Assembly (NCBI GenBank): GCA_963843525.1
Contig: CAWJKM010000007.1
Coordinates: forward strand, 248,001-312,000
Source of the DNA: DATJPR01 sp963843525
GTDB taxonomy: Bacteria > Bacteroidota > Ignavibacteria > UBA10030 > UBA6906
Direction: 5' to 3'
DNA: 64,000 bases
Shown here: piece after piece, positions 42,416 through 52,270 of the stretch
How positions within the stretch are numbered: position 1 is the first letter of the stretch
Layout of the letters: every line of letters begins with the position of its first letter
Made by a program: the position numbers and the translations under genes
Notes under the pieces: generated by a model
What the model was told of the DNA's origin: nothing
Database searches by the model: none
Seen by the model: only the letters and a program-made list of their open reading frames with translations

Positions 42416-45400
42416 ATGAGAAATCTGTTCTCTGTCTGTTGCATCTCGCTCTTCGCCGTGCTGATGGCAAGAGGGCAGGATTCTGTTGATGTCACCTTCC
42501 GATACGTGAAAGGGTCAAGCCCCACGGTGTACCTGGTCGGCGAATTTAACGGTTGGAACAACGCAGCGTGGCCGATGACGTTTGATGGTGTAGGAACCTG
42601 GACACGGACGGCGAGGCTCCGGATCGGCGGGAATACACCGCCGAACGTGCCGGGAGCATACCAGTACAAGTTCTATTATAGCGGGGTATCGGATTGGCCG
42701 AATGATCCTCTGAACCCGCATCTGAATTCCGCAGACAACAACAATACCTATCTCTCCATAAAAGACCCGACCATCTACCAGCTTCTCCCAAACCAGCGTC
42801 AAACCATTGTGACAACCTCCACCCCGACGATCAGTGCGTTCGTGTTTCCCGCCGTGGGTGCCCTTGTGGACTCGGCTTCTTTCACGGTGATGATCGACGG
42901 GGTGATATTCACTCCTCCGCCCGAGGCGTTTAACAGCGTTACCCACCAGCTGTCATGGACGCTTCCTTCGCCCCTGCTGAACGGCCCTCACTCAATGATC
43001 CTCACGGCCCACTCCACCATGGGTGGCGTGAACGCAGATACCGTATCGTTTGTGACTCAGGCAGGGTATGTCAAGATCACCACGCAGGGCGGCTATGCAA
43101 CGCTCAATCCCGTGCGGCTCTTGCGCGGCACGGTCAAGGATACCAGCGTTCACGTCGTGACCATCGTGCGGAACGGTACAGATACAAACCTTGTCGTTGT
43201 CGCGGGAGGAAGTTTCTCCCTCACCGATTCCCTGAAAGAAGGGGTGAATACGTTCCGCGCGTTCGCGGATTCTCTGGGCACGCTCAGAGTATCCGAACCT
43301 GTCTCGTTCACCTATGTCGTGAACCACACTCCCTACGCTCTGATTACGGCGAGCAACGCCGGCCCGTCCATTCAACTTTCGGCGGACGGCAGCACTGATC
43401 CGGATTCGGGTCAAACGGCGACGTTGAGTTTCACCTGGTCGGAGGATCCGGAGAACCCGTCGCAATTTGGTGGAGTCAATGGTGCGACAACTTCCACACT
43501 GCTCCTCGCCAAGCCGGCCGTCCCGGGGGAGTATTTCTTTGGATTGATTGCCAGGGACATCGACGGGCACGCCGACACGACACGCAGCTATGTGGTGGTC
43601 CAGGCGGGGGGCGGGGTGATTGTGCAGACGTATGCGAGCAACCCGGAATGGGCAAAAGAAGGGCGAATCTACTTTTTGTTCCCCAAAGCGGTGTCCGCCG
43701 CAGGTACGATCAATGAAGCCGCAAAACATCTGCAGCATATTCACGACATGGGCTTTTCGATCGTCTGGATGATGCCGGTGATGAAGAATGCATATCCCAT
43801 AGATAATAACTTCGGCCCGGGCTACAATATCGTGGATTTCTATAACGTAGCGCCGGAGTACGGGACCAACGCAGACTTCAAAAGCTTTGTCGATCAGGCC
43901 CACGCATTAGGGATGAAGGTCATTCTTGACGTCACTCCCAATCATTCCAGCAGATTTCATCCGTGGTCACAAGACGCACACACTTTCGGTCAGGACTCGC
44001 GGTACTGGTCGTGGTACGAACACCAGATGATTACGGCGAATACCAACGGCCTGGGAGATTGCCTCGATGCATCGGGGTTCAACTACTATTGCGGATTCAG
44101 CGATCAGCTCCTCAACCTGAATTGGGCCGACCCCGACTTGCGGGCAGAAATGATCAATGCCTATAAATACTGGATCACCCAGTTCGGGATCGATGGATAC
44201 CGGTTCGACGTCTACTGGGGACCGCACCGGCGTTACGGTGAGCAGGCGATGGGCATACCCGTTCGCAACGCATTGAAGCATATCAAGCCGGACATCCTGC
44301 TCCTGGGAGAAGACGACGGCACCGGAACCGGGACGGAAACCATCTACGCCGACTACACCGGCGCAGTCCCGGGTGGACTGGATGCCTCGTACGACTTCAA
44401 ACTCTATTTCAATCAATTTTCCACCTTCTACAACAACGCGACCGAGGCAGCTTTCAATAATCTCCAGAACGAAATAAACAACGGCGGATTCTACCCCGGG
44501 CCTGACGCACTCTACATGCGGTTCATGGAGTCCCAGGACCAGGATCGAATCGCGTACCTCTATTCCAACAATGGTGCCATCGACGCCACGACCTCGTTCC
44601 AGCGGACCATGCCGATTGCCAGCGTCCTCTTTACTGCTCCCGGCCTTCCCATGCTCTGGAATGGCCAGGAAGTCGGCTTTGGCTACGGCCTCGGCGGCTC
44701 AAAGGAGGCACGGGATAGAAGTGTGATCGACTGGAATTACCAGGGGAAGACTCTCCTCTCGCCGCACTACGAGAAGCTCGCCTGGATCCGCGGCCAATTC
44801 CCTGCGTTTACGCAACACAAGAGAGACACCAACGGCGACCGAAGCGTGAATAGCTCCGACTCCTCGGACTTCGTCAGAGTCGGAGCCAGTTCCACACTTG
44901 CCTATGCCTTCCTGCGGCCGTATGCAGACCAGAATGGCTTGACCGTGGTGAACGGCTCGGGGAATCCCATCAGTGATGCCATTCTCAATCTCACGGCCGC
45001 GGGTTTGAAATTCACCGGATCGCCAGACTCTGTGTACGCAAACGACGTTTACGGCGGTACGCACATACGACTCGCGACTTCCTCCTTGAGTTCGTTTCCT
45101 GTGTCGCTTTCGGCTTATGGTACGGCCATTTACACGATTTCGACAACTCTCGACAGCCTGCGCCTTCCGGGGGAGATCACCTCCGTCCAGGCTGGGATTG
45201 CGGTGCCGCTCCAGTTCGCGCTCGACCAGAATTATCCGAATCCGTTCAATCCAACGACGATACTCCGGGGACAGTGGACGGGGGACAGTCAGGTGAAACT
45301 TGTCGTGTACGATATGCTCGGGCGGGAAGTAGCGGTGCTCGCCGATGGCAGGTATCCTGCCGGACGATACTCTTTCACCTTTGATGCGAGGAAGCTGGCA

Positions 45401-45484
45401 AGCGGAGTGTACTTCGCACGACTCATTGCCAGCGAAGCAGGGAAAATCTGGACGCAAACACGCTCGATGATGTTGCTCAAATAA
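42416..45484 (+). CDS. Secreted GH13 alpha-amylase with CBM48-like N-terminus and T9SS sorting domain
   Basis: 1022 residues. The signal peptide is about 1-20. A CBM48/AMPK-type module (about 25-115: VYLVGEFNGWNNAAWPM) and Ig-like linkers precede the GH13 catalytic barrel. Its regions are DVTPNH (I), GYRFDVYWG with nucleophile D598 (II), LLGEDD with acid/base E632 (III) and FMESQDQDR with D708 (IV), so the triad is complete. The C-terminus from about 935 is a T9SS type A domain (YPNPFNPTT ... VYDMLGREVAVL ... RSMMLLK), so it should be displayed or released outside. AGGAGG precedes ATG 42416. It is the first gene of a five-gene operon under LacI control. Endo-hydrolysis of starch or glycogen is the likely reaction. 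Confidence 0.93.
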   Translation: MRNLFSVCCISLFAVLMARGQDSVDVTFRYVKGSSPTVYLVGEFNGWNNAAWPMTFDGVGTWTRTARLRIGGNTPPNVPGAYQYKFYYSGVSDWPNDPLNPHLNSADNNNTYLSIKDPTIYQLLPNQRQTIVTTSTPTISAFVFPAVGALVDSASFTVMIDGVIFTPPPEAFNSVTHQLSWTLPSPLLNGPHSMILTAHSTMGGVNADTVSFVTQAGYVKITTQGGYATLNPVRLLRGTVKDTSVHVVTIVRNGTDTNLVVVAGGSFSLTDSLKEGVNTFRAFADSLGTLRVSEPVSFTYVVNHTPYALITASNAGPSIQLSADGSTDPDSGQTATLSFTWSEDPENPSQFGGVNGATTSTLLLAKPAVPGEYFFGLIARDIDGHADTTRSYVVVQAGGGVIVQTYASNPEWAKEGRIYFLFPKAVSAAGTINEAAKHLQHIHDMGFSIVWMMPVMKNAYPIDNNFGPGYNIVDFYNVAPEYGTNADFKSFVDQAHALGMKVILDVTPNHSSRFHPWSQDAHTFGQDSRYWSWYEHQMITANTNGLGDCLDASGFNYYCGFSDQLLNLNWADPDLRAEMINAYKYWITQFGIDGYRFDVYWGPHRRYGEQAMGIPVRNALKHIKPDILLLGEDDGTGTGTETIYADYTGAVPGGLDASYDFKLYFNQFSTFYNNATEAAFNNLQNEINNGGFYPGPDALYMRFMESQDQDRIAYLYSNNGAIDATTSFQRTMPIASVLFTAPGLPMLWNGQEVGFGYGLGGSKEARDRSVIDWNYQGKTLLSPHYEKLAWIRGQFPAFTQHKRDTNGDRSVNSSDSSDFVRVGASSTLAYAFLRPYADQNGLTVVNGSGNPISDAILNLTAAGLKFTGSPDSVYANDVYGGTHIRLATSSLSSFPVSLSAYGTAIYTISTTLDSLRLPGEITSVQAGIAVPLQFALDQNYPNPFNPTTILRGQWTGDSQVKLVVYDMLGREVAVLADGRYPAGRYSFTFDARKLASGVYFARLIASEAGKIWTQTRSMMLLK

Positions 45485-45497
45485 TAAGGGTACCCGC

Positions 45498-47528
45498 ATG
45501 TCCCCGGCATTGTCCCTCCGCGACCTGGCATACATCACGTGCGCACTCGTGCTTCTGTGTAACCTGGCGCAGGCTCAAGCGGCAGGTGTTCCCCCCATGC
45601 CCAGCGCAAATCCGTCAGACATCTATCCTCCTGCCCCGGACCGGAAGCCGCTCTACCTGAATATCATCTGGCATCAGCATCAACCCCTCTACGTCAATCC
45701 GGAGAAGGACCAGTTGAGCGGGCCCTGGGTGCGCACCCACGCCACCAAGGATTACTACGATATGGCGGCGATGGTCAGGAATTATCCGGACATCCACTGC
45801 ACGATCAACCTCAGCTCTTCACTCCTCAGCCAACTGCGGACGTACTACGTTGATCGTCTCGGACCCTTTGTCGACACAAAATTGAATGAGATCGACGTCA
45901 GGGGATTTCTCCGGAAATGGAAGGGGAAAACCGATCCGTGGATCGATCTCATGCTGAAAAACACCGCATCGTTCGATTCAACGGACATCGATTATCTCTA
46001 CCGGAACCCATGGAATGCCTTCGGCATCAGCCCTGTACTGATCGCGCGGTTTCCGCAATACCAGGCACTGAAGAAGAAGCTGGGCGAAGCTCCGGCAGGT
46101 TCCCGGGATGTGTTCACGGAACAGGAGATGCGTGAGATCAAGTTCTGGTTTTTCCTCGCGTACTTCGATCCGGACTTTTTGCGGGGGCCCGTCGCCCTTC
46201 CGGACGGAAGTGTGTGTGATCTCAGCGAGTTTGTGGAATCCCGGCCGGACGGCAGGTTCTACCTCCGGCACCGCCCTACAGAGACGGACTGCAAACGCAT
46301 GGTCGTCGAAGCGTACAAAGTCATGGCGGCGGTCATTCCCATTCATCGTGAGCTCCGCCTTGATCTTCGCGAGGGGAAGGGGCAGATCGAAATCATCACC
46401 ACTCCCTACGATCATCCCATCTTGCCTCTGCTCTTCGACAGCGATCTCGCCCGGGAATGTCAGCCCCGCGATCCCATGCCTCCGCGCTTCTCGTTTCCCG
46501 CCGATGCCAATGCGCAGGTTGCGAAGGCAGTGGTGATGTACAAGGAGATCTTCGGCGCTCCCCCGCAGGGCATGTGGCCCGCCGAAGGATCCGTTGCGCA
46601 GCCGATCCTGCCGCTCTTCGCGGAGCACGGCATCCAGTGGGTTGCCAGCGATGTGAAAGTCCTGGAACGTTCCACCCCTGCCAACATGCCCAACACAACA
46701 CCGTACAGGTTCCCTGCCGGCCGGGGAGGGCAACGCGACACCTCTGCCTGGGCGGTCCTGGTCTTCCGGGATACGGATCTCTCCGACCGGATTGGGTTCA
46801 AGTATCAGGACTATGAGGGCGAGGTCGGTGCCGAGGATTTTATCCGGACCATTCTTGACCGCGCGCCGGGTGTCAATGAGCCCGACGGTCTCCTGACCGT
46901 GATTCTGGATGGTGAAAATGCATGGGAGTGGTACAAGAAGGACATGGACGGCAAAAGCTTCCTGAACGCATTTTACCGGAAGCTCAGCGTACTCGCAAGG
47001 GAGAAGCGCATTGTGACCGTCACCACTTCGGAGTATCTGGCCGGGAATCCCTCGCGGGATGTACCCGCTCACCCTGTAGAATCGCTTCCGCCCATGACGC
47101 GTCTCTGGCCCGGATCATGGATCAACGCGAATTTCGACACGTGGATTGGTGAGCCCGAAGAGAATGCCGCATGGTCGTATCTCCTCCGTGTGCGAACGGA
47201 TCTCGGCGGGTCGGGCGTCCGGCAACCGGATCCACTGGCTCCCCCTCCACGGCCGAACACCAGGGCGTGGTTTGCATGGAAAGCGTGGGAGGAGATGTAC
47301 GCTGCGGAAGGCTCGGATTGGTTCTGGTGGTACGGGGACGACCAGACAGCGCCCGGCGGTGACAAACCTTTCGATGTCGCATTTCTGACGCACCTCCGGA
47401 ATGTTTACTTCTTCGCGGGAAAATCCGGCGCGACAATACAGTGGCCGAATCTTTCGCCGATCATCGGTGAGGGGAAGCCCCATGACTCCCGACCGAACGA
47501 TGAAGGCGGCGGTGTGATGGCGAAATGA
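45498..47528 (+). CDS. Exported GH57-family alpha-glucanase (amylopullulanase type)
   Basis: 676 residues. The signal peptide ends near AQAQA (residue 29). GH57 landmarks are IIWHQHQPLY (57-66), the nucleophile region MWPAEGS with E363 and the acid/base region LDGENAWEWY with D471. GH57 enzymes act on alpha-1,4 and sometimes alpha-1,6 glucosidic bonds by a retaining mechanism; the sequence resembles the amylopullulanase branch, although linkage specificity cannot be decided by eye. The gene starts 13 bases after the amylase stop. No T9SS domain is visible, so the enzyme is probably periplasmic and trims oligosaccharides imported by the SusC-like receptor. Confidence 0.9.
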   Translation: MSPALSLRDLAYITCALVLLCNLAQAQAAGVPPMPSANPSDIYPPAPDRKPLYLNIIWHQHQPLYVNPEKDQLSGPWVRTHATKDYYDMAAMVRNYPDIHCTINLSSSLLSQLRTYYVDRLGPFVDTKLNEIDVRGFLRKWKGKTDPWIDLMLKNTASFDSTDIDYLYRNPWNAFGISPVLIARFPQYQALKKKLGEAPAGSRDVFTEQEMREIKFWFFLAYFDPDFLRGPVALPDGSVCDLSEFVESRPDGRFYLRHRPTETDCKRMVVEAYKVMAAVIPIHRELRLDLREGKGQIEIITTPYDHPILPLLFDSDLARECQPRDPMPPRFSFPADANAQVAKAVVMYKEIFGAPPQGMWPAEGSVAQPILPLFAEHGIQWVASDVKVLERSTPANMPNTTPYRFPAGRGGQRDTSAWAVLVFRDTDLSDRIGFKYQDYEGEVGAEDFIRTILDRAPGVNEPDGLLTVILDGENAWEWYKKDMDGKSFLNAFYRKLSVLAREKRIVTVTTSEYLAGNPSRDVPAHPVESLPPMTRLWPGSWINANFDTWIGEPEENAAWSYLLRVRTDLGGSGVRQPDPLAPPPRPNTRAWFAWKAWEEMYAAEGSDWFWWYGDDQTAPGGDKPFDVAFLTHLRNVYFFAGKSGATIQWPNLSPIIGEGKPHDSRPNDEGGGVMAK

Positions 47529-47574
47529 GGAGGGGGACCGATGCGATCGATGTTCCATAACAACACTCACCATC

Positions 47575-49542
47575 ATGAACAAACCACATACCCAAGCTCC
47601 GCAACCCGGTGCACTCGCCAGGCTCGAACAAGCGCTGGAGGACAAGGCATCGCAAGCGAAAAGAACGGCAAATTTCACCTATGCGATTCCCTCACTCTGG
47701 CTCGGACAAGAGTTCCGATCGCCGGTAACCGGCGTGGACCCGTATCAGTTCTATCTCAAGGTCGTGAGAGATGCTCGAAAGCTCCCGGTGCTCCCTGCTC
47801 CGGCGCCGACAGGCGGTGAATGGAGCAAGGATGCGATCGTGTACAATATGTTCATCCGTACCGCGACGGCCTTCGACCACAACGGCAACGGGAAGCTCGA
47901 TCTTCCTCTCAACGAGAGCGGGTTCCGTGAAACAGGGACATTTTTGAAGGCCCTCGCAATGCTGCCGTACATCAAGCATCTGGGAGCGACGGTCATTCAT
48001 CTTCTTCCGATAACCTCCATCGGCCAGGACGGCAATAAGGGGACGCTGGGTTCGCCCTACGCCATCCGCAATCCGTATGAGCTTGATCCGGGGCTCTCGG
48101 AGCCAGCCCTTGGCCTTGACGTCAAGACAGAGTTCAATGCGTTCGTGGAAGCGGCTCATGCCATGGGGTTCCGGATTGTCGTGGAATTCGTCTTCCGCAC
48201 GGCGGCGAAAGACGGAGATTGGGTGAAGGAGCACCCTGAGTGGTTCTACTGGATCCGGGAGGAAATTCCTCTCCGCGCCGGCGGCGAAATTGACGAGCAC
48301 AAATATGGATCGCCGCTTTTCAGCCCTGAAGAGCTGGGACGAATTCATGACGCGGTGAATAGCGGACGGTTTGCGGAGCTCCCGGCACCGCATGACGGGT
48401 ATCGGAAATTTTTCCTCGATCCCCCCGCATCCCGCGACGTCGTGAAATCGGGGGGACGCTACATTGGGACTGCCCGATCCGGTCAGCGGATGAAAATCCC
48501 CGGTGCATTTGCGGATTGGCCGCCTGATGACAATCAGCCCCCATGGAACGATGTCACCTACCTCAAAATGTATGTGCATCCGGATTTCAACTATATCGGC
48601 TACAACACCATCCGGATGTATGACTCCCGTCTGGCGCGGGAAGAGAATGTCAATCGTCCCTTGTGGGACTCCATTGCGGGGATCGTCCCGTATTACCAGC
48701 GCGAATTCGGGATCGATGGGGTCATGATCGACATGGGGCACGCTCTGCCGATGAGTCTCAAGGCGGAAATGGTGCACACCGCGCGGGAGATCAACCCCGA
48801 TTTTGCCTTCTGGGACGAGAACTTCGCGATCACGCAGAGAAGCAGGGAAGAAGGGTACAACGCCGTCTTCGGATACCTGTGGCACGTCCAGCATATCCCG
48901 CAGTACATGAAGGAATTTCTCTGGAGGCTGCAGAACGAGACGCTTCCGATCCCGTTTTTTGTGACTCCGGAAAACCATAACACGCACCGCGCGGCGTCGC
49001 GCCCGGGGGGAATCGCGTTTTCCCGGTGGGCCCTCGTGGTGAATATGTTTTTGCCCGGGATTCCGTTTCTGCATTCCGGCTTTGAGCTCGGCGAAGAATA
49101 TCCGATCAATACGGGGCTGGACTTCACCGGAGACGAATTGCAGAAGCTGCCGTCGGAGAAACTCCCTCTCTTCAGTGAGTACGGGTACGACTGGACCCGG
49201 CCGACCCAGTTCACTGCATTCATTGCCGGCGTCGCGGCGCTGAGAGCCCGGTATCATGCCCTCGTTGTCGATCACGATCACCACACTTTTCGCCTGATCG
49301 AGAGCGGCAACAGCGCCATCATGGCATTCGCCCGTGTGCCGCGTTCAGGGGGAGCGTCCCTCGGGGTGATCTCGAACGCCAATTGCCTGGGCAAGGAGCA
49401 CGCGCGTGTGCACCTCGGGGCCCATGGTGAATCAGTGACTGATCTCCTCTCCGGGAAGCGTCTCAAGATTGAAGCCGGGTCAATGGACGTCGACCTCCAG
49501 CCCGGAGAAGCCCTGGTAGTGGAATACGAAAGGACCTCGTGA
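47575..49542 (+). CDS. GH13-like protein with altered catalytic regions I and IV
   Basis: 655 residues, no signal peptide, hence cytoplasmic. It has a GH13 barrel: YNMFIRTATAFDHNGNG near residue 95, region II GVMIDMGHAL with D386 and region III FWDENF with E415. Region I is degenerate (VVEFVFRTAAKD instead of D-x-x-x-NH). Region IV reads TPENHNTHRAASR, so the transition-state Asp of ENHD is Asn469. It is thus either a GH13 enzyme with altered chemistry, perhaps a GlgE-type transferase relative, or a pseudoenzyme. It is third in the amylase operon, 46 bases after the GH57 gene, and overlaps the MFS gene. A Glu/Asp check at position 469 in homologues would help decide. Confidence 0.75.
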   Translation: MNKPHTQAPQPGALARLEQALEDKASQAKRTANFTYAIPSLWLGQEFRSPVTGVDPYQFYLKVVRDARKLPVLPAPAPTGGEWSKDAIVYNMFIRTATAFDHNGNGKLDLPLNESGFRETGTFLKALAMLPYIKHLGATVIHLLPITSIGQDGNKGTLGSPYAIRNPYELDPGLSEPALGLDVKTEFNAFVEAAHAMGFRIVVEFVFRTAAKDGDWVKEHPEWFYWIREEIPLRAGGEIDEHKYGSPLFSPEELGRIHDAVNSGRFAELPAPHDGYRKFFLDPPASRDVVKSGGRYIGTARSGQRMKIPGAFADWPPDDNQPPWNDVTYLKMYVHPDFNYIGYNTIRMYDSRLAREENVNRPLWDSIAGIVPYYQREFGIDGVMIDMGHALPMSLKAEMVHTAREINPDFAFWDENFAITQRSREEGYNAVFGYLWHVQHIPQYMKEFLWRLQNETLPIPFFVTPENHNTHRAASRPGGIAFSRWALVVNMFLPGIPFLHSGFELGEEYPINTGLDFTGDELQKLPSEKLPLFSEYGYDWTRPTQFTAFIAGVAALRARYHALVVDHDHHTFRLIESGNSAIMAFARVPRSGGASLGVISNANCLGKEHARVHLGAHGESVTDLLSGKRLKIEAGSMDVDLQPGEALVVEYERTS

Positions 49543-50837
49543 TGCTCCGAATCCAGGAACGCCTTTCGAACGGATTCTATGCGCTGGTGAGCCTCCCCTC
49601 CACCGCCATGGGGTTCGCGCTTTCGATCCAGATATCCGCACTGAGCTGGCTTCTGACCACGCAACTGCACCTTGACATCCATGAAGTAGGAATCGTGTGG
49701 GCGGCTGGTCCCCTGGCCGGCATTGCGGGACAAGTCATCATCGGGTTGATCAGTGACAAGGTGTGGTTCTGGGGGGGAAGGCGACGACCATTTATCCTGG
49801 TCGGAGGCATCCTGGCTGCCCTCATGCTCCTTGCCCTCCCCAACATCGAACGAATTCATGAGGCACTCGGATTCGGGAGTCTGATTGTTGTCGCTACGGC
49901 GATCGCCCTTACCCTGGACCTCGCGATCAATATCAGTTTCAATCCTACGCGGTCAATCATCGCGGACGTTACCCCTGAAGGGGAGCCTCGGACAAAGGGC
50001 TACACATGGATGCAGACAATTTCCGGGTTTTTCGGGGTGTTTGCCTATGTCATTGGTGCGTGGGCGGGGAACTTCGTGTTGATCTATTTCGGCGTCGGCC
50101 TCGTGTTCCTGTTTTCCGTGATTCCCGTGCTGTTCGTTCATGAGCCGCGTGAACTCGGGCCTGTTCGCGGAGAAGGAGGGAAGGCAAGCGACGGAGGCGG
50201 GGCGACGGAGTGGGGACAACTCTTCCGGATCTATTTTGCGCACGGTCTTTCCTGGATCGGCGTACAAACAATGTTCGTGTACATTATCGCCTTCGTGCAA
50301 CAGAAGATTCCGCTGCCGGGCAGTCCTGTCGAGTCAGCTCTGCAGACCGGACAGGTAATCTCCATTTCCTTCGCGATTCTCAACACCGTGGGCTTCCTCT
50401 TGCCTGCGCCGGTTCTGGAACCGCTGGCCGTCCGGTTCGGCCGGGTCCGTGTGCACATGGGGGCCGTCGCGATCATGGCGGCCGGTTACCTCGGGATCGT
50501 CTTTGCAGGCGGGTCACCCATCGCGCTGTATGTCTTCATGGCGGTCCTCGGTATCGGCTGGGCATCGATTGTCTCCCTCCCGTTTGCAATCATGACGGAG
50601 AAAGTGGAAAAATCGCGGATGGGTTTCTTCATGGGGATCTTCAACCTGTCCGTGGTGATCCCGCAACTGTTTGTGAGCCTTATTCTCGGGAGCATCATCC
50701 ATGATGCGGCCGATAAATCGATCATCTTCATCATCAGCACTGTGACATTGGCGGCCTCTGCCGGCCTCTGGCTCCTTGTCCGGGAGTCCCCGCGCAGCGT
50801 GGGTGCAGCCGGTTCTGCAACCCGCGGTGCGCACTGA
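49542..50837 (+). CDS. MFS sugar transporter (GPH/SLC45-like), copy 1
   Basis: 431 residues with twelve hydrophobic segments and a cytoplasmic loop in the middle (HEPRELGPVRGEGGKASDGG). The loop between helices 2 and 3 has the GLISDKVWFWGGRRRPF motif, as in disaccharide/H+ symporters of the SLC45 and MalT type. ATG 49542 shares one base with the stop of the GH13-like gene (TGATG), so translation is coupled. It probably carries maltose or maltodextrins across the inner membrane by proton symport. The substrate is inferred from operon context. Confidence 0.87.
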   Translation: MLRIQERLSNGFYALVSLPSTAMGFALSIQISALSWLLTTQLHLDIHEVGIVWAAGPLAGIAGQVIIGLISDKVWFWGGRRRPFILVGGILAALMLLALPNIERIHEALGFGSLIVVATAIALTLDLAINISFNPTRSIIADVTPEGEPRTKGYTWMQTISGFFGVFAYVIGAWAGNFVLIYFGVGLVFLFSVIPVLFVHEPRELGPVRGEGGKASDGGGATEWGQLFRIYFAHGLSWIGVQTMFVYIIAFVQQKIPLPGSPVESALQTGQVISISFAILNTVGFLLPAPVLEPLAVRFGRVRVHMGAVAIMAAGYLGIVFAGGSPIALYVFMAVLGIGWASIVSLPFAIMTEKVEKSRMGFFMGIFNLSVVIPQLFVSLILGSIIHDAADKSIIFIISTVTLAASAGLWLLVRESPRSVGAAGSATRGAH

Positions 50838-50877
50838 GTGATGCTTCATCAGACATACTGATAGTGAAAGGCCTCCT

Positions 50878-52218
50878 GTGAGCATCCCCCGCCTGTCCCT
50901 GCGCCAGATCTGGAATATGAGCTTCGGCTTCCTCGGCATCCAGTTCGGGTTCGCCCTGCAAAATGCAAACGTAAGCCGCATCTTTGAAACTCTCGGTGCG
51001 AGGGTGGATGCGATTCCCATCCTCTGGATAGCGGCGCCGACCACCGGTTTGATCGTTCAACCGATCATCGGGTACATGAGCGACCGGACATGGGGTCGGC
51101 TTGGCAGGCGGCGTCCGTATTTCCTTTCCGGCGCCGTGCTCGCGACAACAGCGTTGTTCGTCATGCCGAATTCGCCGGTGCTCTGGTTTGCCGCCATGAT
51201 GCTGTGGATTATGGACGCCTCGATCAATATCTCGATGGAGCCGTTCCGGGCGCTCGTGGCCGACCTGCTGCCGTCGGAACAGCGGACGACGGGTTTTGCC
51301 GTGCAGAGTTTCTTCATCGGGATAGGAGCGGTGATAGCATCCGCATTTCCCTATCTCCTGACAAATCTCCTGGGCGTTCCCAACACCGCGCCGAAGGGGG
51401 AGATTCCGCCCTCGGTGGTGTACTCCTTTTATGCCGGTGGGGTGGCCTTCATCGGGGCGGTGGGATGGACGGTTTTCAAAACGAAGGAGTATCCGCCGGC
51501 GGATCTTGAAGCGTTCCGCAAAAGGAAAAGAGAACACCGGGGTCTTGCCGTCGGCGCGAAAGAGATTTTTTCGAATCTCCGGCATATGCCGGTCACAATG
51601 GCGGAGCTTGCTGTTGTGCAATTCTTTTCGTGGTTCGCGCTCTTCTGCATGTGGATCTACACCACGGGCGCAATCACAAGCCATATCTATCACGCAACCG
51701 ATCCAACCTCGGCGGCATTCAACGAGGGAGCCGACTGGGTTGGGGTCCTGTTTGCGGTGTACAATGGTCTGGCTGCGGTTGCGGCATTCTTCATCCCTGC
51801 GCTCGCGAGACGAACGAGCAGGAAAACAGCCCACATGGTAAGCTTGTTCTGCGGAGGGATAGGACTGGCTTCGATGGCCGTGATCACAGACCCGGGACTT
51901 CTTCTCGTGTCGATGATCGGTGTCGGAATTGCCTGGGCGAGCATCCTTTCGATGCCCTACGCCATTCTTGCGGGCGCGCTCCCCAAAGAGAAAATGGGAG
52001 TCTATATGGGGATTTTCAACTTCTTCATCGTCATCCCTCAGATTGCCGCCGCAGGGATCCTCGGGGCTCTTATGCGGTCACTCCTCGGAAACGATGCGAT
52101 GAATGCAATTCTGCTGGGCGGGATATCGCTGTTCATCGCGGGATTCGCGACACTTCTCGTGAGAGACGTGGATGAAGGGAAGAACGAAGGTGCAGACCTG
52201 GTCAAGACCAGGTCATAA
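50878..52218 (+). CDS. MFS sugar transporter (GPH/SLC45-like), copy 2
   Basis: 446 residues with twelve hydrophobic segments. The signature IIGYMSDRTWGRLGRRRPYF lies between helices 2 and 3, and QFGFALQNANVSRIFETLGA in the first helix region is typical of MalT-like maltose carriers. The start is GTG 50878 after AAAGGCCTCCT; there is a 40-base gap from the first MFS gene. Two related but clearly different carriers in one operon suggest separate substrates, for example maltose and longer dextrins, or glucose. A short perfect hairpin lies at its 3' end. Confidence 0.88.
   Translation: MSIPRLSLRQIWNMSFGFLGIQFGFALQNANVSRIFETLGARVDAIPILWIAAPTTGLIVQPIIGYMSDRTWGRLGRRRPYFLSGAVLATTALFVMPNSPVLWFAAMMLWIMDASINISMEPFRALVADLLPSEQRTTGFAVQSFFIGIGAVIASAFPYLLTNLLGVPNTAPKGEIPPSVVYSFYAGGVAFIGAVGWTVFKTKEYPPADLEAFRKRKREHRGLAVGAKEIFSNLRHMPVTMAELAVVQFFSWFALFCMWIYTTGAITSHIYHATDPTSAAFNEGADWVGVLFAVYNGLAAVAAFFIPALARRTSRKTAHMVSLFCGGIGLASMAVITDPGLLLVSMIGVGIAWASILSMPYAILAGALPKEKMGVYMGIFNFFIVIPQIAAAGILGALMRSLLGNDAMNAILLGGISLFIAGFATLLVRDVDEGKNEGADLVKTRS
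52196..52213 (+). other. Short perfect hairpin at the end of the amylase operon
   Basis: ACCTGGTC (52196-52203) and GACCAGGT (52206-52213) are exact complements around AA, overlapping the last codons of the second MFS gene. No T-run follows. It may mark the 3' end of the operon between convergent genes. Confidence 0.3.
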
Positions 52219-52270
52219 CCAGGTTTGACGTGAGTGTCTGGTGACGTGCGTCGATGAAAGGGAGATCGGT

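Noticed and set aside
47692..49284. Minus-strand frame of 530 codons
   Set aside because: Antisense to the GH13-like gene with its recognisable regions II-IV.
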